A stretch of DNA of 64,000 nucleotides, from positions 4,412,501 to 4,476,500 of the forward strand of contig WPIO01000022.1 of the NCBI GenBank assembly GCA_009760855.2, given 5' to 3'. This DNA comes from Cristatella mucedo (lineage: Eukaryota > Bryozoa > Phylactolaemata > Cristatellidae). The notes beneath the pieces are model-generated. The model worked only from the letters and a program-made list of their open reading frames with translations, did no database searches and was not told the origin of the DNA. Positions within the stretch are counted from its first letter, which is position 1, and the number at the start of each line of letters is the position of its first letter. Made by a program: the position numbers and the translations under genes. Of the stretch, positions 10,081-20,300 are shown in pieces.

Positions 10081-11786
10081 CTGTGAGGTACAAGGTGCAC
10101 TGCTGCCACGCCGTGGGTGGTGCCGCCACACTTGGCTCGTGCGAATTTTCAATTACCAAGAGATAACATATGCTCGGTGGGAACTTGAATCTCCACTTTC
10201 TAGAAAGATGACGTCAGTCTGCAGCCTGTGCCCTACCATACCGATAATTCAATCGTGGCAATACAGAGGCAACTATTTCGGTCGGCTCCTTGTCCCTGGC
10301 TTTGCAGCACGTTCCAGCTGTAGCAGCCGGCGCCGGCGATCCCCCCAATTCAAAGGTTTGTCAGTGCACCGGCGTGTAGTGGAGAGGCTGCTTCGGGCAG
10401 GTGCATGCCTGCTGGCTATGAGTTGCGCCATGAGGTAGACCTCGGCCGACCAAATGTCAAAAGCCGACTTCACATTAAAGAACCCAGAGAGGTACACATT
10501 ACCCGGAGGCCTGTGCATGCCGACTGCCGTCGTGAACTACAGGGGGAGGGGGAGGTAAGGAAACCCAGGCCACTCACGAGAGCATTCAGACCTCACGAGA
10601 GCATTCAGGCAACCGGCTGGCTGCACTGTCTTGCAGAGCTGCCTGGCTGGCAGCTTCAACAGCAGCTCCGGCATGTTTGGCTGAGGGGGGGAGGAGGGAG
10701 GAAGCTGGGCGTCAGCAATGCCGACTTGCCTGTGCATTGAACTGGTGCCGTGCTGCTGGCGCTGCTGCTCGATGGTGCAGAAAGCAATGATGGCTCATTT
10801 GCAGGCTGCTCCTGACCATTGTGCTCCACTCTGCTGGCTGTGGGCTGTGAAAACAGCCACCTGCTGACCAATGAGCGTTCACTTCCTGGTCAGGTGCCAG
10901 GTGCTTGTGTGTATGTTTGGAGGGGGGCTCCCTTGCTCCAGCATGCTCAGGCATGACGCACGGGTGGTCATACGATGGAAGCTTCGACTAGTCACAGCAG
11001 CGATTCAGTAGGTGCTGCTGATCGGCTGGGCAGGTGAGGCAACTCCCGACCCCCCCTCCTACCCATCAGAGAAGCCTTCTGGAGGATTCTTACGATCGTG
11101 CCTGCCCTTTGGTCGTGGCTCTTTTCTTTCTTTCTTGAGCAGCTGCAGCTCGGTGCCTCTGAGCTGCAGCTGCACGGAGTGTGTGGCCCTATGCTTCAAG
11201 TCACTCACTCGTCGGATGCGGTGAATGGGTGAAAGCATCGGTTGCCCACGATGAGGCCGTGAGCTGGTCACCCGACACCGGAAGTCAGGGTTGCTCCAGG
11301 GATGATGCAGACTGCCTAGCTCGGGTTTGCCGGCCGGCTGTCGTGGCACTGCCTGCGTCGACTCGACAGGAAGCAATATCAGTGGAGCAGTTGCCCAACG
11401 TGTGATCTAATTCGCCAACGGTGTACATATCATGTGTGTACATTTCATGAAACGGCCAAAGTGAGATGCACAGTGGCTGAAGTAGAATGTTCGAGGAGCT
11501 GCAGAGTGAAGAGCTGGAGTCAAAGCAAAGAATGACCATGATGGAAGTGAGATTGACCGGAGGCAGATATGCTGTCAGCAGTGAGTTACTGTCAAGGGGG
11601 CAGAGGGGGGGTGGAGGGAATGAGGGAAGGGGGTAGGGGTATCCGTGGCCAAGCAAAAGCCTCCAGCCGTCTTAAGGTAAAATGAACCGACAACAACATG
11701 ATTGTTGTCTCTCACGAGTATCGGGCAATCTCCGCGGCTCGTGCAGATTTGCGTATGCCAAAAACCGGCTCGAATTCCATGGGAGG
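10081..11786. other. Non-coding sequence, no gene recognised
   Basis: Mixed-composition DNA with a few G-rich and CT-rich patches and a 20-bp tandem duplication near 10570-10609. No coding region can be supported on either strand. Confidence 0.4.
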
Positions 11787-11895
<109 letters not shown>

Positions 11896-12284
11896 TTTGG
11901 AGAGACCTGCATGATGTTGCCTCGTGGATCCCGATGGGTTCGTGCTGCTTGTATGACCGTTTTAGACAAGTAGTCCGAGGATGAAAGACAGCGTTTCGTG
12001 TACTGTGTACATGCTGCCAATGCAGTGCAGCTTCGCTTGATGCAATGATCTGTCCTATCTGTTTGCGGGAGCCCGGAAATCGGTTCTTCGCGCCGTGGGG
12101 CATGTGCAGGTCACAATTAGCGTTTCTTACAAAGCGCCTGGCATGGCCGAGGATGAGCACCAAAGTAAACCTCAGCTGGCCGAGAGCAGATAGTGGCCCT
12201 GGGGTGTTGGACATGCCGAAGATTTTTGTTTCATGCAGAAATTCAGCATTTAAGCAATGGGCAACCAATTGCCTCTCTTCCTTT

Positions 12285-12365
12285 TCAGCTCGTGCAAACT
12301 CCCACGAAAGAGACTCGGGTCTCTTAGGATGCTATGCAAACGTTTATTTTTATTACTATCGTTTC
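12285..12365 (+). mobile_element. Degenerate LINE-A/SINE1-type tail
   Basis: The order CGAAAGAGACTCGGGTCTCT, TAGGATGCTATGCAAACG, then T-rich TTTATTACTATC follows the LINE-A terminal module with many substitutions. Confidence 0.4.
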
Positions 12366-13499
12366 TCCTCGTCATAAACTCAGACTCGAACTGCATCGCA
12401 ACAGTCTGCCGACGAGTCCTGTCAGTCAAGAGAGGCTTTCTTTATAACAGCAGTGCGATCAGTGGGCAGTTCGGTGGGCAGCTAGCCAACGTGGGAGATT
12501 AGAGAGGATGCAGAGAGGGAAGGGGATTACAGTGTTGGGCCAAGTTGTGTTTTCGGTTCGAACTTTGGGTACCTTTTGATGAGCTGATCTGTGTTCGGAC
12601 CCTCGGGTTCAGCAGGTGCTGAGGCTCTACCGAGCATGCAGTTGGAACATGGGAACCAATTAGGCAGGCCGGTCGGTCGGCCACGGGTGAGCTTTGGGTA
12701 TAATTAGCACACCTGTTTTAGTTATAACAGTGCGAATAGAAGGAGGAGGAGAAGGCATGCCTGCAGGGCTATAGCTAGCTCACATGATTGTGATCTCTCG
12801 ACCGAGCAGGATCATCTCGGACCGCTCTCAGCTAGCCACCAGGCGATTGCAGGTAGGCAGCCGTGCAGAGCTACCGTCCGGCTGCATCTGAGCCGAATTC
12901 CGGCTCAGGCTGCAGCCGGAACTCTGCTCGGCATTCTGCTCAGTCTCTGCTGCAGCTCTGGCAGCCAGCCTGATCCGCCGGATCCTTGCTTCAGGTTCTG
13001 TGCCGTGCACACATCGATTTTGTGGCCGGAAGCACACCGCTGGTAGTGCCAGCGGTAGCTGCAGTGGCAGTGGTAGCTGCAGTAGCATGGCCTCGAGCAT
13101 CCGCTACGGTGCACGGTGCAGTCTTGTCACTGTGCAGACCCGGACTGCCTGCTGCTCTAGCCTGCTGCTGCTGCAGTCGAAGTCGTCCCTATTGCAAGTG
13201 CTTGACGAGCTTTCTTTAGCAATTTGTTTTGCTCGCCATGTTTCCGAATCGCTAGTTGGGGCGCGGGAAGTGGTTGGCACCAGGCGGCAAGCGATTCGTC
13301 GGGCGATCTGCATTCACGTGTGCATCTCTGCCTGTAGCTCTGCACAGAGCCAAGCGGATTGAGTGAGCGTTGCTTTTGGACTTTTGGTTTCGTTTGAGCG
13401 CCGGCTGCTTCGGCGGCTCGCCATGATCAAGTTGCAGTCATCAGATTCGGCTCATGCAACGGAAAGAAAGTGAGCCGCTTAGCTGAGTCGAAAGGACGG
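12366..13499. other. Non-coding sequence, no gene recognised
   Basis: GC-richer DNA with GCTG-type low-complexity patches around 12830-13200. Frames are open only by composition. Upstream non-coding exons of the DENND2 gene could lie here, but no sequence feature identifies them. Confidence 0.35.
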
Positions 13500-13880
13500 G
13501 TCGATGCAGTGAGTAGTACTGGAAGTGGGGCAGGATGTGCGAGAGCTGGCTGCAGGTGAGCCGATGTCGTTTCCTAAGAATGTTTAAAGTGAGCTCTGCA
13601 GTCTAGGACCCGCTGAGGCAAAGCTTCTGTCGCCAGCAATCGTACAAGTGACCGAACGAAGGCGTGCACCTACTTTATTGTCCTATGAGAACATGAGAAA
13701 AGCACGTGGAATCTGAAGCTGATGCAGCAGTTCAGCCAGGTGTGCTGGAGCCAAGCCCTAGCGGGCCGTGATTTGGAGTAGGAGTTTTGTTCGGTATCCT
13801 CTATCCACCGGAAGCCAGTTTCTCTATCAACCGGAAGCCAGCTCTTCTGTCCACGGGAGCAAGCCAGTGCAGCTCCTCTA
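13500..13880 (-). mobile_element. Decayed LINE-B fragment (RT C-terminus and 3' UTR)
   Basis: The reverse strand matches LINE-B in order: the GCAGTCTAGGACC block, AAAGCTTCTGTCGCCA, then CAGTTCAGCCAGGTGTG...GGAGCCAAGCC, as in 39350-39560. Many indels. An 18-20-base segment around CTATCCACCGGAAGCCAG is locally duplicated. Confidence 0.6.
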
Positions 13881-13984
13881 GCAAAGGAGACACACGGAGA
13901 AACGGACAGACGACCTCGAATATACAGACCGACCGAGCAGTCACCAACTGTCTCTCTGGTGGTCTCGGTAGGCTGACTAATAAA

Positions 13985-14165
13985 TAAATACAAGCTGATT
14001 TAGCAGCCTCTTTTGTATAGCAACAGAAGAGCCTTTACGGCTATCATCACCGCTTGCAGCAGCGATAAAGAATCACCCACTACACGATTCGAACCCACAA
14101 CCTCGGGACTGAGATCGTGAAAAGCAACCACCTTACCTAGCGAGCCATCACAGCTCACTTGGTGA
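13985..14165 (-). mobile_element. SINE2 (tRNA-derived), minus copy
   Basis: Reverse copy with box B (ACGATTCGAACCCACAACCTC) and box A (CTTACCTAGCGAGCCATCA). The body contains CCTTTACGGCTATCATCACC, and the 3' end reads GCTGATTTAGCAGCCTCTTT. It closely matches 45328-45507. Confidence 0.75.
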
Positions 14166-14673
14166 CACACGTCTGTCCACTCTGTTTTGTACCAAAGAGC
14201 CAGTGAGATCGCCTGTGAGTACAGTAGCTGTGAGGCCCCAGTGCCTGATCTTACTTCCTGACAGTGTCCCCCCCCCCTGTGGGGCATCAATCGGTTCAAT
14301 AGTCAGTGCATTTACCTGTCTTCTCACTCTGGCACCTTGTCACACTTCAGCTTTCGTTTGCATGTCTTTCCACCCTCGGTCACAGCTGCTGCTGAACCAG
14401 CCTTCCTCTGTCCTGCAATGGCTTGCCTGGGCTCTAAGCGTTGGCACGCGCCGCGGCCCCCCCCCAGGGCTTGAGCGCCAATTCGGCAGATCACTGCTCT
14501 GCGTCATCGTGGTTTCTGCTCGATCGATCTCGATTGCACGGACGTGTTGTGCACAACACTATCGAGCAGTGTCAATTATTTTCTGCATTTCAGCTCTTCA
14601 GCAATAAATTGCCTCTGACTGCTGCCTCAGCTGCTGCCTCTGCAGTGCGCCACCATTGCCCTCTGTGACCAGG
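14166..14673 (+). other. 5' flank of the DENND2 gene
   Basis: No coding sequence is assigned. A pyrimidine-rich stretch ending in CCTCTGCAG at 14645 could be a 3' splice site for the first coding exon, as vertebrate relatives have non-coding first exons. An in-frame stop (TGA at 14616-14618) closes the main frame upstream. No TATA box is evident. Confidence 0.35.
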
Positions 14674-14748
14674 ATGCTGGAGAAGCCGTGGCAGCACGGC
14701 TTCTGCTGCCTCTGCAGCTGCCACTATGCTGCCACTCTGCTGCCATGA
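14674..14748 (+). promoter_or_regulatory. Upstream ORF overlapping the DENND2 start (ATGA)
   Basis: A 24-codon ORF begins with an ATG that has A at -3. Its TGA stop (14746-14748) shares bases with the main ATG (14745-14747). If transcribed, most scanning ribosomes would meet it first and the main frame would depend on leaky scanning or reinitiation. That regulatory role is inferred. Confidence 0.45.
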
Positions 14749-16619
14749 GCACGCCGACGAAGGAGCACGTGCTGCCTCCGGGCAAGCTGGCCGAGCTGCG
14801 ACGCCTATTCGACCCGGGCGCGCTGGCCTCAGCGGCCACCGACCCTCAGCCTCTGCCCACGGAGCTCGGGCTGGCGTTCGGGCCGGCGCGTGCTCCGCGG
14901 CGCGAGCCGGAGCAGCAGAGGCAGCGAGCAGGCCCGACGATGGCGCCGTCCTCGGTGTCTGTCACCGCATCGTCGTCGTCATCTTCGTCATCTTTGCTGC
15001 CCGTCCGACCTCACCTCCGAGCTGGCGATCGAGACACGCCTGCGCCCAGCAAGCCGACACTCACACCCGCCAATGGCCACGCCGGGAGAGGAGTCGGAGG
15101 AGGACGAGGGGGACACATCGCACCACGGATGTCCGGCGCCGGTTCTGCCTCGGCTGCGTCTGCTGGCCGCGTGCCGGCTGCAGCACCATTGTCCGAGAGC
15201 GGTGTCAATGGGAGGTCGTCGGCAGGCGGCAGCCTGCACACGGCCAGGGTAGCTCGAGCTAGGGAAAATGAAGCAATTTCACGCCGAGGCCTCGTCAGCA
15301 CCGTCGTTCGCCAGGTGGCGCTGCCGTTGCATCATCCAAGCCACGCGAGTGCCGCTGGCAGCCCGTGCACGGGTGAGGGCCGGCACGGCGGGGCTTCTCT
15401 CGGTGGCGGCGGCGGCTGCAGCGCTGCTGACAGCGGTGACCTAGCGCTGGCGAGTGGCCCAGCAGCAGAAGCGGCTGCAGCAGCTGCTCAATCACGCTCT
15501 CCCTTCGAGCAGGCCGCGGCCGTGCCGAGCACTGGCTGCGGCGGTGCAACGGCCGGAGCTGACGACCGGCGGCACGGGCCTGCCGAGGAAGCCGTAGTGT
15601 GTCTGGCCGATCGCAAGAGTGGCTGCACAGTCGAGGCTGCCAGCGGCCTGACTTGTGCTGCAAAGCGGGAGGCGGCGGAAGCTGCCGTTTACGGCTGCCC
15701 TCATGCGGACGACGCCGGTGCCGTGTGCGTCGCTGGTACTGGCCGAGCGTTGCCCGAGTCTGGAAATCGCTGGAGTAGCTTTGTTGACGACGTCAGTGAT
15801 TGCAGCTGCACTGGCGACGAGGACGAACACAGCAACGATGCCGCTGCCATTTGGCTGGCAGCGGTGGAGTCGGCAGCAGCGGACGTCAGCTGCAGTGGCC
15901 AGCCTCAAATTGGCGGCGTCGGCTCAATGGCCTTGGCCGAGGAGCGCAGCCCAAGGCCACCCAAGCCCCCGCGAACGTTCGAGCACGACATTTACGTGCA
16001 GTCCAAAGTCGGCCGGCTGCTGGCTGCCGCGGCGCCGCCGGAAGCTGCGGCCGTTGCTGCAAGTTCCCCGCGGCGCTTCCATCATTACGAGGAAATCGAC
16101 GTCGACCAGCTAAAGACTCCACCAGCCACTTCCCCTGAGACAGCAGCAGCAGCCGAGCTCGGCGACTATGGCGCTCCGGTGTATGAGACCCTCCGCCCGA
16201 TGTCCCCGCCGTTCGCTAGCTCGACGCGACGTGGCCGAAGCTTGGAGGCCGTCGGCGCTGCTGCCACCGGCAAGCCACCGCTGCCCACCAGGCCACCGCC
16301 GAAGCTCGATCCGCCTGCCGTCCCTTGCATAGAAGCCGGCGGAGGCGGCGGAGGCGCTGAGGCCGGCGGTAGAGGCGCAGCAGCGAAGGGATCGAAGGGT
16401 CAAGGCTTTCTAAAGGGGCTGCGGTGGCGGCACGAACCCGAGCAACAGTGTAAGAAGGACTCCATGAAGCGCTATGCCAGCGCCGAGTGCATCACGGCGG
16501 CGGGGGTAGAGGTCGTGGCCGGCAGCAAGGGAGCGTTGGCTGAGCAGTCGCCGTCTCCGCAAGGAGCGTCAGGCTCGAGACTGAGCTGCGCACTCGACGG
16601 CGCCAGCTCGGCTGGCCAG
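14745..16619 (+). CDS. DENND2: DENND2 exon 1 (coding): disordered N-terminus
   Basis: Encodes residues 1-625, starting MSTPTKEHVLPPGKLAELRR and ending at a phase-0 donor CAG|gtaggt. It is rich in Ala, Gly, Ser and Pro. It holds PPKPPRTFEHDIYVQSK (about 404-420), a motif I recognise from DENND2 N-termini, then HHYEEIDVDQ and proline-rich PPLPTRPPPKLDPP (possible SH3 ligand). Beyond the donor the frame runs on for only 40 intronic codons. Confidence 0.88.
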
Positions 16620-17276
16620 GTAGGTCGCGCGCGGTTGTGTCCACTAGTTCTTGCTGTGCTGTGCAGCCATCGGCGGCAGCGGCGTAGTCGGCTGCTTGTC
16701 TCGTTGCCGTACGACTCGGCCGCCTTACATGCCGCCTAACTACTGACCAGCTGTAAGCTAATCGTGCAATCGGTAGAATGATTCGCTCGGCGTGGGGCTC
16801 TTTTTTATGGCGTGGCCAAAAGCTGTGTTGATTCTATGAGCTCGTGCTTGCAACGTGCCGGCAGTGAATGCTGCGATAGTATTTCTTCGTGAGCTTGACC
16901 TTATTTTAAGCTACCGGTGGCTTTGTGTGCAGGTTTTCAGATTTTCCGAACCGGTACATTATGCATCAAGTATGTTGATACCTGCGCAGACACTGACGAG
17001 ATCGTCCTCGTATGGCGACTTATCAACCGATGCTTCTTCATCGAGCCAGCACCGTCTGTCGAGAATCACGTTACCAGGCGTGGACAGCAGTCAATCAGAA
17101 CCAGCAGCAGCAGCAGCAGCAGCAGCCAGCATCCCTACTGCCCGGCAACCGACTTCGAAGAAGCGCTCTATCAGACGCGACAAGGTTGGATTGAGCTAGC
17201 ATTTGGTGCAAGTGAAATTGATGGAGACAAGGTGGGAGAGAGACAGAGAGAGATAGAGATGGACAGATGGGCGGAC

Positions 17277-17311
<35 letters not shown>

Positions 17312-17312
17312 C

Positions 17313-17388
<76 letters not shown>

Positions 17389-20300
17389 GAGACAGAGAGA
17401 GAGACAGAGATGGAGACAAAGAAGACTCGGTAACAAGATGGCATCTGCCAAAAGTGTGACGGAGTGAGGTGCCGAAATCAGAAGTCGTGGTTCCAAGCGA
17501 AGCAAACTGTCACAAGCAAGTGCCCAGCTGGACACTGAGCCAGCAGCTGCTGTGCGATTTCAGCAGAGCTGCTCGGAGCTGTGGACGCTTAGACAAGAAG
17601 ACGAGAGCCAAACTAGTTAAGCGTTTTTGTCAGCGATGCTGAATTACTAAATCTTTGTTTAGTCAGGACACCCGGCCCGTGTCCTTAATCGTCTGCAACT
17701 GGGACACAACTAAGCGGCTCCGCTGGTCTGTGGTGGTCAGCACTGCACTTCTGTGTGACCCTCTGATTGGCTTCTTATGAAGCATCTAATCAGCTTCAAG
17801 ATTCTCTCTTTAGCCTAAAGATCGCTTCACTCCTTTGCACCACAATACTCATTCGACCTTACTCCTCCAGTGTGCTCTTGCACCATTCACTCTTCGGCTG
17901 CGAGTCGTATCGCTGTTTATCGCACCAAGTTGGAATCTTGTGTTGGCGATCGGGCTTATGCAGTCGTCTGGAACTAGCACCCGGCTCTTCTCGCCATCTC
18001 TATTGACTTTGCATCATCTTTCGTGTGCGCCAAAAGTCTGGATCTCGCTTTTGGCTTCTGTCACTTCCTTCAAGGATTTGACACCATTTAAGTATAAGTA
18101 TAATGTCTCATCTGTTCTGCTCAGCAGTTCCCCTTGCTCCCCAGTTCACTCGTCTTTATTGTTCCTGTGCACTTACTTGTGCGCACGATGCCGTGTATGT
18201 TACTGGCCAGACACCCCACTAGTAAGCGGCTCTGAGTGTCTGCTTTCGTGCTTTAGTGTTCTTGTCTAAGCATGATACTCTTCATCTCATTACCCTTTGC
18301 TTATGGCTTCCATGGCATTGAGTTGTATAGCACCTGGTTAGGCATTTGGTTCTCTCATGACCGCATACAAGGGATCTATTATTATTATCATTATTATTAT
18401 TATAACAATTATAATTAGTATTAATTCTCCAGATTTGGGGAAAAGGGGCTGTTTTTGCTGAAGGGCCTAGCATGCTTTCTGTACAGCCAATGTAAAGTAC
18501 CTATAAAGAGACTAGGTTCTCTGAGGGTGCTATACAAACGTATTATTATTATTAGCATCGACGTAAGTGCACCTAAGATAATTTGGAAGAATGTTGACCA
18601 GTTGGAAGGGCTAAATTTAGCAGATACCTGGAAGTTGTTTGAAAACCCAGTTCTCATAGCGCCAAGCAACGATGGCAAGTCGGTCGTGCTCTGGCCGCCG
18701 TCGGAGTCTGCAGCCAAAGCCGCAAGGTGCCGGCAAGTCTTTTTGCCTATCCTGCGCTGCCTAGCTCCGGTCACATGGCGCCGGTGGCCAAATCGAGCCG
18801 GCATTCTCTTGGCAGCCTGTATCAGTCTTGCTTGCAATGCTTCTAAAACCGGCATTCTTTTGGCAGCCTGTATCAGTCTTGCTTGCAATGCTTCTAAAAC
18901 CAGCTCTGCGCGAATGCTGTGTGAGAGCAACGGGTTCTGCCACGTCAGCCTGCTGCACCCATCTCTGCTGCGGTTTGCCTCGCACAACGCAGGCCTTTCC
19001 TGGTGCACTATCCTTCGCAGGTGACTACGAAACTGCACACGGCCTTTTCCCAACTGGGCCAGGCCGGACGACGGATTCGGAGCTCATCGATAGACGAAGG
19101 CTTGGCCCTAGCCTCGGCCTCCGAGGATAGCGGGGACGTTTTGCAGAGGCGGCTGCAGCACTGCAGCACAGTCAAAGAGCGCTCGGTGAGCGCTGCGCTC
19201 GGCTCTGCCGCAGTGCACCCGCCCCTCGGCCGGCGGTTGGTAGGCTTGTGCGCGCATATGCTGTCACGTCGACTGCTCTTGTCACACGGGCAGCCGGCTT
19301 CTGGCTGCTTCACGAGGCATGGCCAAAGCTCGTAGCTTTGCAGCCGCCACGCAGTTGACAGCGTCCTGCTTCCTGTCGTCTGTCGAGACTTGCTCAGTCT
19401 GCAGCCCGCCTCTCTAACTGCGAATGGCCAGCCAATGGTGCACATTGGCCGGCGCCTAAACTAAGCGGCTGATGGAGTCGTGGGTAGTCGTAGTCTGAGA
19501 GGCAGTCTGCTGTCTGCTCTGCTCTATGAAGCCGATGGCCGTTCGAAGTCCGGACTGTGATAAGGATGGGTCAAACCTTAACCTTGGCCGGCTAGCTAAC
19601 CACGATAGGGGTGGGCTGTAGTATTGAGGCACTCCGCTCCTTTTTGGGGTCAGTCGAAGTGAGACCAAGGTAACTGACCCTACCCCACTTCGTCAGGGCT
19701 GTGAATGCTTGGGAGTATTGCAAATTGGCATGCTTATTAAGCAAGTTCCGATCTGCATTGTTGCTGGCTTAAGTGGCTTGGCAGCCCGGTACCCTTGTTG
19801 TTCCAACGTAGCGCCACGAACCAGGTCATTCGTTCGAGCCTTGTAGTGGGCGATCCATTATCGCCTGCTGCATGCAGTGGTGATAGCCCTTAAGGATGTT
19901 CCGCTGCTCTACAAATGAGGCTGTTGAATCAGCTAACCTTTACCTTATAGGCTATTGTTCCTTGTCACTGAAGTGCTTCCAGCAGTGAGAGCTCTCAGCG
20001 ATTTAGTGCATAGAATAAAATAAATTACGAATTAACCTACCGTAATTGAGGCACTATCATTTGTGCATGTTGCTGTATATCTTAACTATTGGTGGCTTCT
20101 GCTTTCTGAAAATTAGGCAACACAACTGCTCATCGTGAAAGGCAGTTCTACGTGTAGTTCTGCATGGGTGCGCTTTAAAGGCATTTGCTTCAGTGTGATT
20201 GCTGGCCTTGCTGTCAGCTGAGCTGCCGCCGCCGCTACTGTTCCACTCTTAATGGATGGATAGCCCGTGTGCAGAGCTGCACGGCATTTGAGCACAATCG

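Noticed and set aside
14688-14744. Upstream extension of the DENND2 frame by 19 codons
   Set aside because: It would have to begin at GTG. The first in-frame ATG after the TGA at 14616 is 14745.
14688-15301. Other-frame ORFs (96-178 codons) across DENND2 exon 1
   Set aside because: They are shadows in GC-rich coding sequence. The chosen frame alone links through splice sites to the DENN domain.
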